From: Thermoplasma sp.
GTDB lineage: Archaea > Thermoplasmatota > Thermoplasmata > Thermoplasmatales > Thermoplasmataceae
Length of the DNA stretch: 64,000 nt
Assembly (NCBI RefSeq): GCF_008709555.1
Contig: NZ_VYIJ01000001.1
Coordinates: forward strand, 114,459 to 178,458
Direction of reading: 5' to 3'
In this document: positions 28,296-37,747 of the stretch, one piece after another
How positions within the stretch are numbered: position 1 is the first letter of the stretch
Layout: every line of letters starts with the position of its first letter
Position numbers and translations under genes: made by a program
The notes under the pieces: generated by a model
What the model was told of the DNA's origin: nothing
Databases searched by the model: none
What the model saw: the letters and a program-made list of their open reading frames with translations, nothing else

Positions 28296-29891
28296 ATGGA
28301 AAACAAGGATGGTGAAGTAAAACTAAATAAAGCTCTGACCTTCCCACAGATGCTGGTGATAGGCCTCATCGCTGCGGTTGGTACCGGAGCACTGTTTGCT
28401 CCTGTTGCAATGGTAAGCGTTGCCGGTCCGTCTGCTGTGCTGGGTTGGATAATCGGAGCGATCATGTATGCATTTGTATCGCTGACGTTCGTTGAACTGT
28501 CGAAGACATATCCAGAGGCCGGTGGCCCTTCTAGGTATTCTCTGTACACGCATGGACGTTTCACGAATGCACTCAATGCCTTTGCGAGCCTGATCTGGTA
28601 CATATTCATACCACCAATAGAAGCACTTGCAACGGTGGAAGGGCTTCAGTATCTTTATCCACACTTCATATCCAGCAGTGGCGCTCCCACGCTACTCGGT
28701 GCAGGTCTAGGCGTGGTCATATTACTTCTCTTTCTACCTCTTAACTATTTCGGTGTTAGGGCATTCGGTCGTTCATCCTTCTTTATCGGTGTGATAAAGC
28801 TCGTCGTCTATCTGCTTGCGGCCTTTGGAATGGCCATCGTTTTCTTCAAGTTCCAGAATTTCTACGCCTACAGGGGTGGTTTCGTTCCATACGGCTTCTC
28901 CGGCATACTCTTCGCTATACCATACGCCATGTTTGCCTTTGGAGGCATCAGGGTTGTGCCTGACTATTCCGAGGAGACCACGGAAACTAAAAAGAAGAGG
29001 TTTCTCGGCAGGACAATAGTATACACTGTGTTGGGTCAATCGCTCATATACGTTCTCTTCTCAATAGTCTTCATAGGCGGGATCAAGTGGTCAGCCGTAG
29101 GCGGAGGAATTTCGCCGGGATCATGGGGTGTATTGAACAGCGTCATAAATGAGAATCCATTTGTGTATCTCGCCAGCACTTTCCATTCATATCCTGTACT
29201 GATAATAGTGCTGATAGTCTCCATACTTGGTCCGTTCGTCACAGGATACGTATACGTTGGTGGTGGCGCCAGAGTCCTGTTGGCCACTGCCAGATCCAAG
29301 ATAATGTCATCGTCCATGAAAAAGTTAAGCGAGACCTATGCTGTTCCGTACTGGGCCATAATAGCCTTCGTGATAGTCGGAGCTGTAGTTGCGTTCATAT
29401 CTGCGCCTGTTCCAGGAATTTACGCTCTTCTGACGGATGCGGTAGTTGCGGGATACCTTGGGTTTGTCGTTGCCCCAGTATCGATGATCGTGAGCAGGCG
29501 CCAGTCCATAACGAAGCCTGCGGACATGATCCCGGGTGGAACTGCAATAGCGGTGGTAGCCTTCGTGAGTTCATCTCTCATAGCCTTCTGGAGCGGATGG
29601 CCCTCAGTACCCTACGCGCTTCTCATATTGACCATAACCATGATCGTGTTCGGCCTCGTATTCAGGATAAAGGAACATTTCGTGAATTCCATATGGTACA
29701 TACTCTTCATGCTCTTCATACTGGTTATGTCGTATATAGGAGGCGACGGTGCCCTTACAATGATCTCCTTTGTCGATTCGACTATAATCGTTGTTATTGT
29801 CTCTGCGCTCGTATTCTTCCCATGGGGGATAATATCCGGACTGAAGACTGCTTATGTGCCAGAAGGACAGGTTTTACCAGAACTTGATTGA
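28296..29891 (+). CDS. APC-superfamily amino-acid permease
   Basis: The protein of about 531 residues has about 12-14 transmembrane helices. It shows APC features such as GLIAAVGTGALFAPVAMVS in helix 1 and TYPEAGGPSRYS after helix 2. It probably imports an amino acid or a related cation. I chose the ATG at 28296 because the TATA box tttaaatatatatttg (28261-28276) lies about 27 nt upstream. An in-frame TTG at 28287 is less likely. The substrate is not evident. Confidence 0.85.
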   Translation: MENKDGEVKLNKALTFPQMLVIGLIAAVGTGALFAPVAMVSVAGPSAVLGWIIGAIMYAFVSLTFVELSKTYPEAGGPSRYSLYTHGRFTNALNAFASLIWYIFIPPIEALATVEGLQYLYPHFISSSGAPTLLGAGLGVVILLLFLPLNYFGVRAFGRSSFFIGVIKLVVYLLAAFGMAIVFFKFQNFYAYRGGFVPYGFSGILFAIPYAMFAFGGIRVVPDYSEETTETKKKRFLGRTIVYTVLGQSLIYVLFSIVFIGGIKWSAVGGGISPGSWGVLNSVINENPFVYLASTFHSYPVLIIVLIVSILGPFVTGYVYVGGGARVLLATARSKIMSSSMKKLSETYAVPYWAIIAFVIVGAVVAFISAPVPGIYALLTDAVVAGYLGFVVAPVSMIVSRRQSITKPADMIPGGTAIAVVAFVSSSLIAFWSGWPSVPYALLILTITMIVFGLVFRIKEHFVNSIWYILFMLFILVMSYIGGDGALTMISFVDSTIIVVIVSALVFFPWGIISGLKTAYVPEGQVLPELD

Positions 29892-29937
29892 AAATGCAGG
29901 GTTAAAAAACCATATCATTTTCAAATATAATTTTTGA

Positions 29938-30534
29938 TCAATCAACAAGATTAACTGGGCTGCTCTCTTTGTCGCTAGACTTGTAAAGGAGCCTATTGAG
30001 GGCGTCTGCTGCTTTTCCAGCTGATTCCGAATCGACTATTATCCATATCTCCTTGCTGAGCCTGTATATATTCCTGACTGAAACTCCATTTATCTCAAGA
30101 AATTCAGTTATGAGCAGTGTTATGCCAGCCGTTGTGCATGATCCAGGTGGCAGGAGTATTTTTGCAATGACAAGAGAGTTTCCATCCGTCGTCTTTATTA
30201 TGCCGGAGTATCCATTGCTTTCCTTTATCACAAGTATTGCATCGTCAGGAATATCGCTTCTATTCTCTGTGGTGATCTCCTTATAGTTGTATTCTAGGGT
30301 TAGTATGGATTGCTTCAGAATCAGCAAAACGTCCTTTGGTTTTGCCTTAATTTCTATGTTTGTTAACGCCTTCACTATTGTGTTTATCTTCACCTTCTTT
30401 CCGGTCAAAAAATCAACCTGACTCTTTATCTCCCTTGCAAGTTTAGTGTAGTTGACAAGGCCAGTGTTAAGAAGCAAAGTATATATATTATTGCTATTTA
30501 TTATTCCCTTAACTGCATCTGACGCCTTGGTCAT
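29938..30534 (-). CDS. Hypothetical protein with ACT-like C-terminal domain
   Basis: In this 198-residue protein residues 1-90 are helical and basic. Residues 100-185 read like one or two ACT folds (SLVIAKILLPPGSCTTAGITLLITEFLEINGVS… then IWIIVDSESAGKAADALNRLL). ACT domains usually bind amino acids and regulate enzymes. No catalytic domain is present, so it may be a stand-alone sensor. It converges on the permease gene with 46 bp between stops. Confidence 0.5.
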   Translation of the reverse strand: MTKASDAVKGIINSNNIYTLLLNTGLVNYTKLAREIKSQVDFLTGKKVKINTIVKALTNIEIKAKPKDVLLILKQSILTLEYNYKEITTENRSDIPDDAILVIKESNGYSGIIKTTDGNSLVIAKILLPPGSCTTAGITLLITEFLEINGVSVRNIYRLSKEIWIIVDSESAGKAADALNRLLYKSSDKESSPVNLVD

Positions 30535-30836
30535 ATAACTATATATGATTGTAAAAGATAAAGTTTTCTAAAAGGTGAATTTATTCCAATTCATTCACGA
30601 AAATGATTGAAATTCTAGAAATTTAACCTATTGATGAGGAAGATGAATATCAAATGATGTTGCAGGCAGCCGAGGGCATCAGTCCACAGTTCATCCACCT
30701 TATTGATCTAAAATGGATGATGATGCCATTGTAAATTCAGCAGCCTGACCGAATTGATTAAGTTTATGGTTCACATTATCCACCTGTTCAGAGGGCGAAT
30801 GCCTGATCAGTATTCATCACCCTGAAGGGATCACCT
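30535..30836. other. Intergenic stretch with no supported gene
   Basis: The 302 bp hold the minus-strand promoter of the ACT-like gene (A/T-rich, 30535-30560) and the upstream region of nadK. A 26-codon frame at 30653-30733 has no support. Nothing else was recognised. Confidence 0.4.
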
Positions 30837-31655
30837 ATGAAAATTGCATTTGTCATAAGAAAGGACTGCGACAGGTGTGCCAGAATAGCCGAGAGTATTA
30901 TTGATCTGTTGCCGAAGGACTGGGATATAATCTATGACCATGAGTCCGCGAAATATCTAAATGGCAGCGGCGTTGATATTTCAGAGATATCAGCCGATGT
31001 CATTATAACCATAGGTGGCGATGGTACTGTGCTTCGTACGCTGCAGATGGCAAAGGGCCCGGTTCTCGGTATAAATATGGGTGGTCTCGGATTTCTGACA
31101 GAACTGGAGGTGGATGAGGTAGGATCCGCTGTATTCAAACTCCTGAAGGGGCAGTACCGTGTCAGCGAGAGCATGAAATTGAAGGTTGAGATAAATGGGG
31201 ATAGGGTTGAAGACTGCACCAACGAGGCCGTTGTCCACACTGAGAGAATAGCCAGGATAAGGCAGTTCAAGATATACATAGATGGGCATTTCCTGAGCAC
31301 CATGAAGTCAGACGGCATAATAGTGGCAACGCCCATCGGATCCTCTTCCTACTCCTCATCGGCTGGTGGTCCGCTGCTTCTGCCTACTCTGAAGGGGATG
31401 GTTATATCATATTTGGCACCATATTCTTCAAGATTGAAGCCCGTCGTCGTACCATCTGATTCCACAGTCGAGATCAGGATAGCAGGCAGGGATCAGGAAT
31501 GCATACTGATATTGGATGGTCAGCGCGAATACCGCGTGAAAAGCGGAGATATCGTCAGGATATCAAGGTCGGAAAACAATGCCAGATTCATATCCTTCAG
31601 GGAGTCCATATACGATCGCATAAGGGATAAGGTAATCAAGCATGTGGTTAATTAA
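30837..31655 (+). CDS. nadK: NAD kinase
   Basis: The 272-residue protein has the NAD-kinase GGDGT motif at 60-64 (ITIGGDGTVLRTL). It also has MGGLGFLTEL, NEAVVH and the glycine-rich ATPIGSSSYSSSAGG segment. It phosphorylates NAD to NADP. In archaea the phosphate donor may be ATP or polyphosphate, which cannot be told here. A GAAGGGATCA stretch precedes the ATG. The last 14 bp overlap the JAMM gene, so the two are co-translated. Confidence 0.95.
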   Translation: MKIAFVIRKDCDRCARIAESIIDLLPKDWDIIYDHESAKYLNGSGVDISEISADVIITIGGDGTVLRTLQMAKGPVLGINMGGLGFLTELEVDEVGSAVFKLLKGQYRVSESMKLKVEINGDRVEDCTNEAVVHTERIARIRQFKIYIDGHFLSTMKSDGIIVATPIGSSSYSSSAGGPLLLPTLKGMVISYLAPYSSRLKPVVVPSDSTVEIRIAGRDQECILILDGQREYRVKSGDIVRISRSENNARFISFRESIYDRIRDKVIKHVVN

Positions 31656-32004
31656 GAAGAACGTCCTGCAGATGGTGATGGAGGCCTCAAAGGACTCCTA
31701 TCCAAGGGAGTTCGGAGCGTTGTTGAGGGCAGAAGGCAATATCATATATGAAATAGCGCTCGTGCCAGGCACGATACAGAGCGAAAGGTACACGCTCTTC
31801 TATATGTACAACAAGCCCATTGATTTCTCAATAGTTGGATCGGTGCATTCCCATCCATCTGGTGTCACTCTGCCTTCTGATGAGGATCTTCACATGTTCT
31901 CTATGACTGGCAGCGTTCATATAATTGTTGGTTATCCGTTCAACCTGGAAAATTACAGCGCATACGATAGGTCTGGTAACAGGATACAGGTCGATATACT
32001 GTGA
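31642..32004 (+). CDS. JAMM/MPN+ metalloprotease (deubiquitinase-like)
   Basis: The 120-residue single-domain protein has the complete JAMM zinc site: Glu23 (PREFGALLR), His69 and His71 in HSHPSG, Ser79 and Asp82 in SDED. Archaeal enzymes of this size remove ubiquitin-like SAMP or Urm1-related proteins from targets or process their precursors. Its gene overlaps the NAD kinase gene by 14 bp, a link that family function does not explain. psmB is about 11 kb away, so any proteasome cooperation is by pathway, not by operon. Confidence 0.88.
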   Translation: MWLIKKNVLQMVMEASKDSYPREFGALLRAEGNIIYEIALVPGTIQSERYTLFYMYNKPIDFSIVGSVHSHPSGVTLPSDEDLHMFSMTGSVHIIVGYPFNLENYSAYDRSGNRIQVDIL

Positions 32005-32075
32005 TCTCTCCTGCGTTCAAGGCTATAGATCTGATTCGCTCAAATAGGAATACAATTGAAGAAATTAAGTTGATA

Positions 32076-32204
32076 AAAGTAAGGCTGGTGCAGTCCAAAT
32101 CTACGCCTGTGGACATCGCTATTTTGGCTTGTCTGGATGTCCGGAAAGGCAGAAGTCCCTTCGCTGAGATGTAGCTTCGATACTCTAGCTGAGGAGGATC
32201 TCAC
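32076..32204 (+). repeat. IS605-type right-end / omega-RNA-like remnant, copy B
   Basis: This copy carries the core ctacgcctgtggacatcgct, the matching stem arm and the terminal …GAGGAGGATCTCAC. One frame reads ESTPVDI-like (KSTPVDIAILACLDVRKGR) before a TAG, which could be a TnpB tail. The upstream half shared by copies C and D is missing. It lies 47 bp from a tRNA-Leu gene. Confidence 0.6.
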
Positions 32205-32250
32205 AATGAAGTCGATCATCATGGAAGGAAATTTCTGAGTTATGATGCAT

Positions 32251-32334
32251 GCGGAGGGAGGGATTTGAACCCTCGAACCCCTTCGGGAATGGACCCTAAA
32301 TCCATCGCCTTTGACCAGTCTCGACAACCTCCGC
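32251..32334 (-). tRNA. tRNA-Leu (anticodon UAG)
   Basis: The 84-nt gene has a 7-bp acceptor stem (GCGGAGG/CCTCCGC). The anticodon loop is TTTAGGG (anticodon TAG). It has the long variable arm of class II tRNAs and the T arm GAGGG-TTCAAAT-CCCTC. No intron and no encoded CCA are present. It differs from the tRNA-Leu at 47573 at only two positions. Confidence 0.95.
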
Positions 32335-32616
32335 TTTTCAGCAGGTAATACGCTTTGGGCAATCATGGGATCAAATATAAAAGTTAGCCATCTGTTCTGC
32401 TCTGGCCTAACGAGGAATTAGCCTTCAGCGCCTTTAGTGTTCTATTGGTATGATAATATGATGAAAATTAAAAACAGTCGCTGTGCATTCTTCATAATGG
32501 GATTGAGGTTTTCTGATATCCCGCAGGCAGGGCCAGGATCCTGTTGATCCGCATCGATCCCAATCAACAAGCTGACCGGATAGTTCACTTTTTTAATGTG
32601 TCTGCTATACTTAAAT

Positions 32617-32982
32617 ATGGATAGTTTGGACGCGTATCTGGATTATGTTTCGGGTATCTGGTCAAAAATAGACAAAAAATTTCATGATCAGGATATTTCA
32701 ACAAAGATAGCGATACTGCAGCTTGTAGCAAGGCCTTATTATTACTGGATACAGGAGAATCCCGTGCAGGAGAAATCCACATTGGAAGAAGCGCAACCAA
32801 GAAAACAGGACGCCATAAAAGAAATAACCTCCAAATACGGAGACGCTCTTCTGGTCGATAATGATACAGTCAGGATCGTCAAGAGGCTTAACACCGATGA
32901 ATTCAACAGACTCAAGGAGGAACTAAGACAGATAGGTTTCCTATATGATGCTCAGCTCAGAGGCTTCAAGAAGAAGCAGTGA
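32617..32982 (+). CDS. Hypothetical protein, about 121 residues
   Basis: The protein is helical, with a Trp/Tyr-rich first half (LDYVSGIWSKID, ARPYYYWIQE) and a charged second half ending LKEELRQIGFLYDAQLRGFKKKQ. I do not recognise a family. I chose the ATG at 32617 because a T-rich TATA-like element lies about 27 nt upstream, so the in-frame ATG at 32596 would sit before the transcript. Its stop overlaps the GTG of the next gene, so both are in one operon. The DNA from 32335 to 32590 shows no other gene. Confidence 0.55.
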   Translation: MDSLDAYLDYVSGIWSKIDKKFHDQDISTKIAILQLVARPYYYWIQENPVQEKSTLEEAQPRKQDAIKEITSKYGDALLVDNDTVRIVKRLNTDEFNRLKEELRQIGFLYDAQLRGFKKKQ

Positions 32983-33560
32983 TAAGGATGACTTACGTAT
33001 ATCTAATGAGGCATGCTAGAACTGTAATGAACATACAGGGAAGATGGCAGGGAATAAACGACAGCGAAATTCCAGAGGAAAGCCTCGGGCATTTTAAAGA
33101 ACGGCTTATGTTCTTTAAAGACATGAAGATAACGAAGATATACTCAAGCTGTCTCGTTCGTTCCATAAGATCAGCCACCATCGCCGCATCGATCCTTGGA
33201 ATTGATCATGTGGAGGCTGTAAGGGGCTTCAACGAGCGTGATCTTGGTCTCATGGATGGGAAAACGAACGATGAAATATTTGAGAAATTTGGAATAAATG
33301 ATATTTTCATCGCATCAAGGGCAATCGAGATCATACCCATGGTGGAGCCATGGCCAGAATTCGTTAAAAGAGTTATGGCTACGCTTGATGAGTTCAGGGA
33401 GAAGGACGGATCCCTAGTGATCACGCATGGAGGCGTAATGAGAGCTATATACAATACGCTAACAGGTAGCAATGAGCGAAAGGTCATATTCGATAATGGC
33501 TACATATTAGAACTGGAATTTTCCGGTTCCTGGAAGATATCAAACATAATTGGCCCCTGA
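32979..33560 (+). CDS. Histidine phosphatase (phosphoglycerate mutase-like)
   Basis: The 193-residue protein of the histidine phosphatase superfamily has the phospho-acceptor motif MRHARTVMN, the YSSCLVRSIRSA segment, a conserved FNERDLG acid site and the second His in VITHGGVMRA. The family includes cofactor-dependent phosphoglycerate mutases and various phosphatases, and the substrate is unclear. A GTGA overlap couples it to the upstream gene. The ATG at 32988 is an alternative start. Confidence 0.85.
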   Translation: MIRMTYVYLMRHARTVMNIQGRWQGINDSEIPEESLGHFKERLMFFKDMKITKIYSSCLVRSIRSATIAASILGIDHVEAVRGFNERDLGLMDGKTNDEIFEKFGINDIFIASRAIEIIPMVEPWPEFVKRVMATLDEFREKDGSLVITHGGVMRAIYNTLTGSNERKVIFDNGYILELEFSGSWKISNIIGP

Positions 33561-33823
33561 CTTCAATCTATTTTAAAATAAGCAAATTGATAAATGATAT
33601 TGTATTCGAATATTTAAACAAAACGAAGGGCTAATTTGGAACTATTTCAAATTTTGCATGGAATTTATTAGTCTATCCATAATAAAGCGAAATTTTAAGC
33701 TTCGGTTATTACTCAAAAATTAAATCAATTTTTCAGATGTTCTATAAATAAATAATTTATGAAAAGTATAGATATAACCAGGAATAATTAAATATTCTAA
33801 TGAGAAATCTCCAATTGATAGAA

Positions 33824-34387
33824 ATGCATGAGATTAGGTTCCATGGAAGAGGGGGCCAGGGCGCTGTAACTGCCAGTAGGATACTGGCAGCCGCGGCCTT
33901 TGCCGAGGGTAAATATGTGGTCTCCTTCCCATTCTTCGGAACGGAGAGGAGGGGAGCGCCTGTAACCGCTTTCACCAGGATAGACGATTCGGAGATCTAT
34001 CTGAAGAGCCAGATATACAACCCTGATATCGTTGTTGTTCTTGACACCTATGTGCTTAGGACCTCCAACGTTACCGATGGTCTGAAGGAGAACGGAACTG
34101 TGATAATAAACTCTCCCAGAGATCCGTCAGATTTCAACCTAGATGCCAACGTAGCAACGGTGGATGCTGTTGCCATTGCTGTCAAGCACGGGCTTGGAAG
34201 CAGGGCGAATCCTGTTATCAATACATCGATGCTCGGTGCGTTCGCCAAAGTGACCGGCATAGTTTCTCTTGAGAGTGTGCTGGAGGCAACGAAACAAAAC
34301 GTTCCTGGGAAGGTGAAGGAGAATATGGATGCTGTGAGAGAGGCCTACGATTCTGTGAAGATGCTTAAGAGGATGGAGGTAAGGTGA
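33824..34387 (+). CDS. porG: Pyruvate:ferredoxin oxidoreductase, gamma subunit
   Basis: The protein of about 187 residues begins MHEIRFHGRGGQGAVTAS, the hallmark of the gamma domain, and contains FPFFGTERRGAPV. The complex oxidises pyruvate and CoA to acetyl-CoA and CO2 and reduces ferredoxin. I prefer the ATG at 33824 to the one at 33800, because the TATA box at 33785-33794 places transcription near 33816. It is the first gene of porGDAB. The 240 bp upstream are A/T-rich and show only this promoter. Confidence 0.93.
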   Translation: MHEIRFHGRGGQGAVTASRILAAAAFAEGKYVVSFPFFGTERRGAPVTAFTRIDDSEIYLKSQIYNPDIVVVLDTYVLRTSNVTDGLKENGTVIINSPRDPSDFNLDANVATVDAVAIAVKHGLGSRANPVINTSMLGAFAKVTGIVSLESVLEATKQNVPGKVKENMDAVREAYDSVKMLKRMEVR

Positions 34388-34392
34388 TAGGT

Positions 34393-34683
34393 ATGGTTCT
34401 TGTTCCGGTTTCTACGGTTTCCACAAGAAACCATCCAACAGACAGCTGGCGCATACAGAGACCGACGATACAGTATGACAAGTGTATAAGATGCATGATA
34501 TGCTGGAAATACTGCCCGGATAACGCCATAAACATAGAAAATGGTGATGAAAGGGCTCCAAACGATAGGGTAGCCAAGATGGAGTACCCTGTGATCGATT
34601 ACAATTTCTGCAAGGGCTGCGGAATTTGTGCCAATGAATGCCCAGAGAAATGCATAGATATGGAGTTTGAGGTGATAGAATGA
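34393..34683 (+). CDS. porD: Pyruvate:ferredoxin oxidoreductase, delta subunit
   Basis: The protein of about 96 residues has two 4Fe-4S motifs, CIRCMICWKYCP and CKGCGICANECP. These pass electrons from the TPP centre to ferredoxin. The ATG at 34393 has an AGGTGAT site 4-5 nt upstream that lies within the end of porG. A GTG at 34384 is less likely. Confidence 0.93.
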   Translation: MVLVPVSTVSTRNHPTDSWRIQRPTIQYDKCIRCMICWKYCPDNAINIENGDERAPNDRVAKMEYPVIDYNFCKGCGICANECPEKCIDMEFEVIE

Positions 34684-35858
34684 AGTCGGTTTCTGAATTT
34701 AGGACGATAATGACCGGTAATGATGCAGTGGCCTATGGAGCGAAGCTTGCCCGTGTAAAATTCATATCCGCATACCCAATAACGCCGCAGACCACGATCG
34801 TCGAAAAGCTTGCCTCCATGATCGCCAACGACGAGCTCGACGCGAAGTATGTTGAGGTCGAAAGCGAGCACAGTGCACTTGCAGCGGTGTTTGCATCAGA
34901 ACTCACGGGGGTGAGATCATACACGGCGACAAGTTCGCATGGTCTCCTGTACATGCATGAAATGCTGCACTGGGTTGCCGGTCAACGCCTGCCGATCGTA
35001 ATGAGTGTTGTCAACAGGGCGATTGGCCCGCCATGGAATATATGGGCTGATCAGAGCGATACCATAAACCAGAGGGATACTGGCTGGATGCAGGTCTACA
35101 GCGAATCAAACCAGGAGGCAATGGACACCATAATCATGGGCTATAAGATCGCGGAAAACGCAGATGTGATGCTTCCTCTGATGTCCATGGAGGATGCGTT
35201 CATACTGTCTCATACCTCGGAACCAGTTTCAATGAGGAACCAGGACCTTATCAACGAATATCTTCCGGATCTCGATCTTAAGTTCAGGATAGACCCTGAA
35301 AACCCAATGGGCTATGGATCCTACGATACGCCAGATGGTTCGTTCATGGAGCTCAAGAAGGATATGGTAGACTCAATGGGTAAGGCCAGGAAGGTAATAA
35401 TGCAGGAGACCGAAAAATTCAACGAGATATTCGAAACCAACTATGGTGGGTTGGTGGAGAGATACAGAATGGATGATGCAGACTATGCAATCATAGCTAT
35501 GGGTACGGTTGCATCAACAGCAAGATTCGTTGTCGATAAGCTGAGGGGGAAGGGAATGAACGTAGGCCTCATACGCATAAGGTACTTCAGGCCGTTCCCA
35601 TACGATGAGATCCTGGCGGATCTGAAGAACGTGAAATCGGCAGGCATCATAGACAGATCGGTGAGCTTCGGCTACGCAGGTGCAACTTATTCTGAAGTCG
35701 TATCTGGTCTTTATGGCCGGATAAATATACCGGTCTCTAGCTTCATCACCGGAATTGGAGGAAGGGACGTACGCAGTGAAGACATCGAGAACATTGCGGA
35801 GACCATAAGGAAGGGATCGAATGGGACTTACTGGATCAACGTGAAGAGGGTGATCTGA
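34680..35858 (+). CDS. porA: Pyruvate:ferredoxin oxidoreductase, alpha subunit
   Basis: The 392-residue alpha subunit contains the TPP-activating region (AYPITPQTTIVEKL and EVESEHSALAAVFASELTG) and the domain II segment. The ATG overlaps the porD stop by 4 nt. The residue set fits pyruvate oxidoreductase, but some archaeal relatives use other 2-oxoacids. Confidence 0.93.
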   Translation: MKSVSEFRTIMTGNDAVAYGAKLARVKFISAYPITPQTTIVEKLASMIANDELDAKYVEVESEHSALAAVFASELTGVRSYTATSSHGLLYMHEMLHWVAGQRLPIVMSVVNRAIGPPWNIWADQSDTINQRDTGWMQVYSESNQEAMDTIIMGYKIAENADVMLPLMSMEDAFILSHTSEPVSMRNQDLINEYLPDLDLKFRIDPENPMGYGSYDTPDGSFMELKKDMVDSMGKARKVIMQETEKFNEIFETNYGGLVERYRMDDADYAIIAMGTVASTARFVVDKLRGKGMNVGLIRIRYFRPFPYDEILADLKNVKSAGIIDRSVSFGYAGATYSEVVSGLYGRINIPVSSFITGIGGRDVRSEDIENIAETIRKGSNGTYWINVKRVI

Positions 35859-36761
35859 ATGCCGACATCGATACCGAAGCAGGAACTCATGGCCCCAGGC
35901 CATACGGCATGCCATGGATGCGGTGCCACTTTGGCCATGAGGTACGTGCTGAAGGCGCTTGGAGAGAAGACAGTTGTCTCGGTGCCAGCATCCTGCTGGG
36001 CAGTTATCCCGGGTGCCATGCCTTTCAGGACGCTGGATGTACCGATGGTTTACACACCATTCGCAGCAACAGGTGCGAGCATTTCAGGCCTCAGAGAAGG
36101 GCTCGACATACAGGGGAAGACCGATTATAACGTCGTTGGTTTCGCAGGAGACGGTGGTACAGCAGATATAGGCCTGCAGGGTCTCAGCGGTGCCATGGAG
36201 CGTGGCCATAACGTATTCTACATAATGTACGATAACGAAGGCTATATGAATACCGGCGTGCAGAGGTCTGGAAGCACGCCCTATGGAGCGAGGACCACCA
36301 CCACACCAGTTGGAAAGGAGAGGGATTTCAAGAAGGAGAACAAGAAGATCGTGGCGGACATGATGATAGCCCAGAATGTTCCATACGTCGCTACGGCAAC
36401 CGTTGCATACCCAGAGGATCTCATAAAGAAGATTGAACACGCGAAGGCAGTCAATGGCCCGAAGTTCATACAGATACTGGCACCATGCCCAACTGGATGG
36501 TACTATCCTCCGGAGAAGACCATAGAGATCTCAAGGCTTGCTGTTCAGTCCAGAATGTTCCCGCTATATGAGTTCGTAGAGGGGAGGTTCTATCTTAACA
36601 AGAGCTTCAAGCCCGTAGATGTTTCAGAGTATGTCAAGGCACAGGACAGGTTCAAACATCTCAACGAAGATGAGATCGAAAACCTGAGAAGATACGTGGA
36701 AGAGAGGTGGAACCAGCTGCTGGAATGGGAGAAGCTCTATTCCAGCCCAATAAAAGCATGA
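35859..36761 (+). CDS. porB: Pyruvate:ferredoxin oxidoreductase, beta subunit
   Basis: The 300-residue beta subunit carries the TPP motif GDGGTADIGLQ with a downstream Asn in MYDNEGYMN. Cysteines for the proximal 4Fe-4S cluster are present, including HACHGCGA near the N-terminus. The ATG follows the porA TGA directly, so the subunits are translated together. The stop is followed by a T-rich stretch (36762-36778) that also separates the convergent methyltransferase gene. Confidence 0.94.
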   Translation: MPTSIPKQELMAPGHTACHGCGATLAMRYVLKALGEKTVVSVPASCWAVIPGAMPFRTLDVPMVYTPFAATGASISGLREGLDIQGKTDYNVVGFAGDGGTADIGLQGLSGAMERGHNVFYIMYDNEGYMNTGVQRSGSTPYGARTTTTPVGKERDFKKENKKIVADMMIAQNVPYVATATVAYPEDLIKKIEHAKAVNGPKFIQILAPCPTGWYYPPEKTIEISRLAVQSRMFPLYEFVEGRFYLNKSFKPVDVSEYVKAQDRFKHLNEDEIENLRRYVEERWNQLLEWEKLYSSPIKA

Positions 36762-36778
36762 TTTTTAAAAAAATACTT

Positions 36779-37336
36779 TCAATTTTTTCTAAAAAGAAGA
36801 CCATAATGATGCTCTCCGGCTTCTATTTCATTCATTATCTCGAAATTATGGGATGATATGAGCAGCAGAGCATCCTTTCTATCGATCCTGATATCAACCG
36901 GAGGGCCGTGTGTTGTCTCATCCTTCTTCCAGTCAATATCCACAAGATAGCCCCCGTCCCTGAGTATCCGATATATCTCGTTCAGAACCGCATCCTTATC
37001 GTCAAAGTCATGAAACGCGTTTGCTATGAATACCAGGTCGACTGTGCCATCCGGTATGGGTATCTTCTCAGCCCTTGCCTTTATTGGTATTATATTGGAG
37101 TGGCCATCTATCCGCTGCTTTAGTATCTCTATCATCTCATCGGAGGCATCCACGGCATATACCTTTCCATCAGTTCTGCCAGCCAGCGGCAGAGTGAAGA
37201 ATCCTGGTCCACTTCCGAGATCAACTATATCAGACCCTGGGCTGATTGGAAGCTGATCAACTATCTTATCCGGATCCTGCCATTCCTTCCTGTACATCGA
37301 TATCATGAATTCAGCATGGTTCTTTCCAAAGTGCAA
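36779..37336 (-). CDS. SAM-dependent methyltransferase (class I)
   Basis: The protein of about 185 residues has motif I VDLGSGPGFFTLPLA, the acidic loop VYAVDASDEMI, FIANAFHDF (motif IV/post-I) and YLVDIDWKKDE. It is a small Rossmann methyltransferase of the UbiE/type-11 kind with unknown substrate. The frame is open to a TTG at 37417. The minus-strand TATA box (37367-37376) places the transcript start near 37345, so the TTG at 37336 or the ATG at 37306 is more likely. Confidence 0.82.
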   Translation of the reverse strand: MHFGKNHAEFMISMYRKEWQDPDKIVDQLPISPGSDIVDLGSGPGFFTLPLAGRTDGKVYAVDASDEMIEILKQRIDGHSNIIPIKARAEKIPIPDGTVDLVFIANAFHDFDDKDAVLNEIYRILRDGGYLVDIDWKKDETTHGPPVDIRIDRKDALLLISSHNFEIMNEIEAGEHHYGLLFRKN

Positions 37337-37480
37337 CTGTACACCTGAATTCTCATTCCAAAACAGTATAAATAACTTATCTATGATATGTTTTCGCTTC
37401 CAGTCGAAATGATGCAAGGGATCAGAAATAGATTATAAGGAATGTTAGGGTTTGAGTGAAGCAGTGAAAATCTCCTCGGA

Positions 37481-37702
37481 CATGAGATACACAGATTTCC
37501 CTCAATGGAAATATTCATAAAGTATGTATCTACATTTTCTTGTATCCTCCACGAAAACCAAATGGTGTGATACCTAAGTAGGATCGGTGCGATCCGAATC
37601 TACGCCTGTGGACATCGCTATTTTGGCTCGTCTGGATGTCCAGAAAGGCAGAAGTCCCTTCGCTGAAATGAAGCTCCTAAACTTAACTGCGGAGTAGCTC
37701 AC
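37481..37702 (+). repeat. IS605-type right-end / omega-RNA-like remnant, copy C
   Basis: This is one of the two longest copies, about 220 bp. It shares the gagatac…cctcaatggaaa block and the aaccaa-tggtgtgata block with copy D. The full core of copies A and B follows, ending …GAAGCTCC…GCGGAGTAGCTCAC. A frame ESTPVDIAILARLDVQKGR continues to a TAG. No transposase gene is attached. Confidence 0.65.
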
Positions 37703-37747
37703 GGTATAACGGATCACGGTTATAAACGAAGTATCGATACGGAGACA

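Noticed and set aside
30653..30733. A 26-codon frame upstream of nadK
   Set aside because: It is too short, has no start signals and ends well before nadK.
32040..32366. A 108-codon minus-strand frame
   Set aside because: It covers the tRNA-Leu and repeat copy B, so it cannot be a real protein gene.
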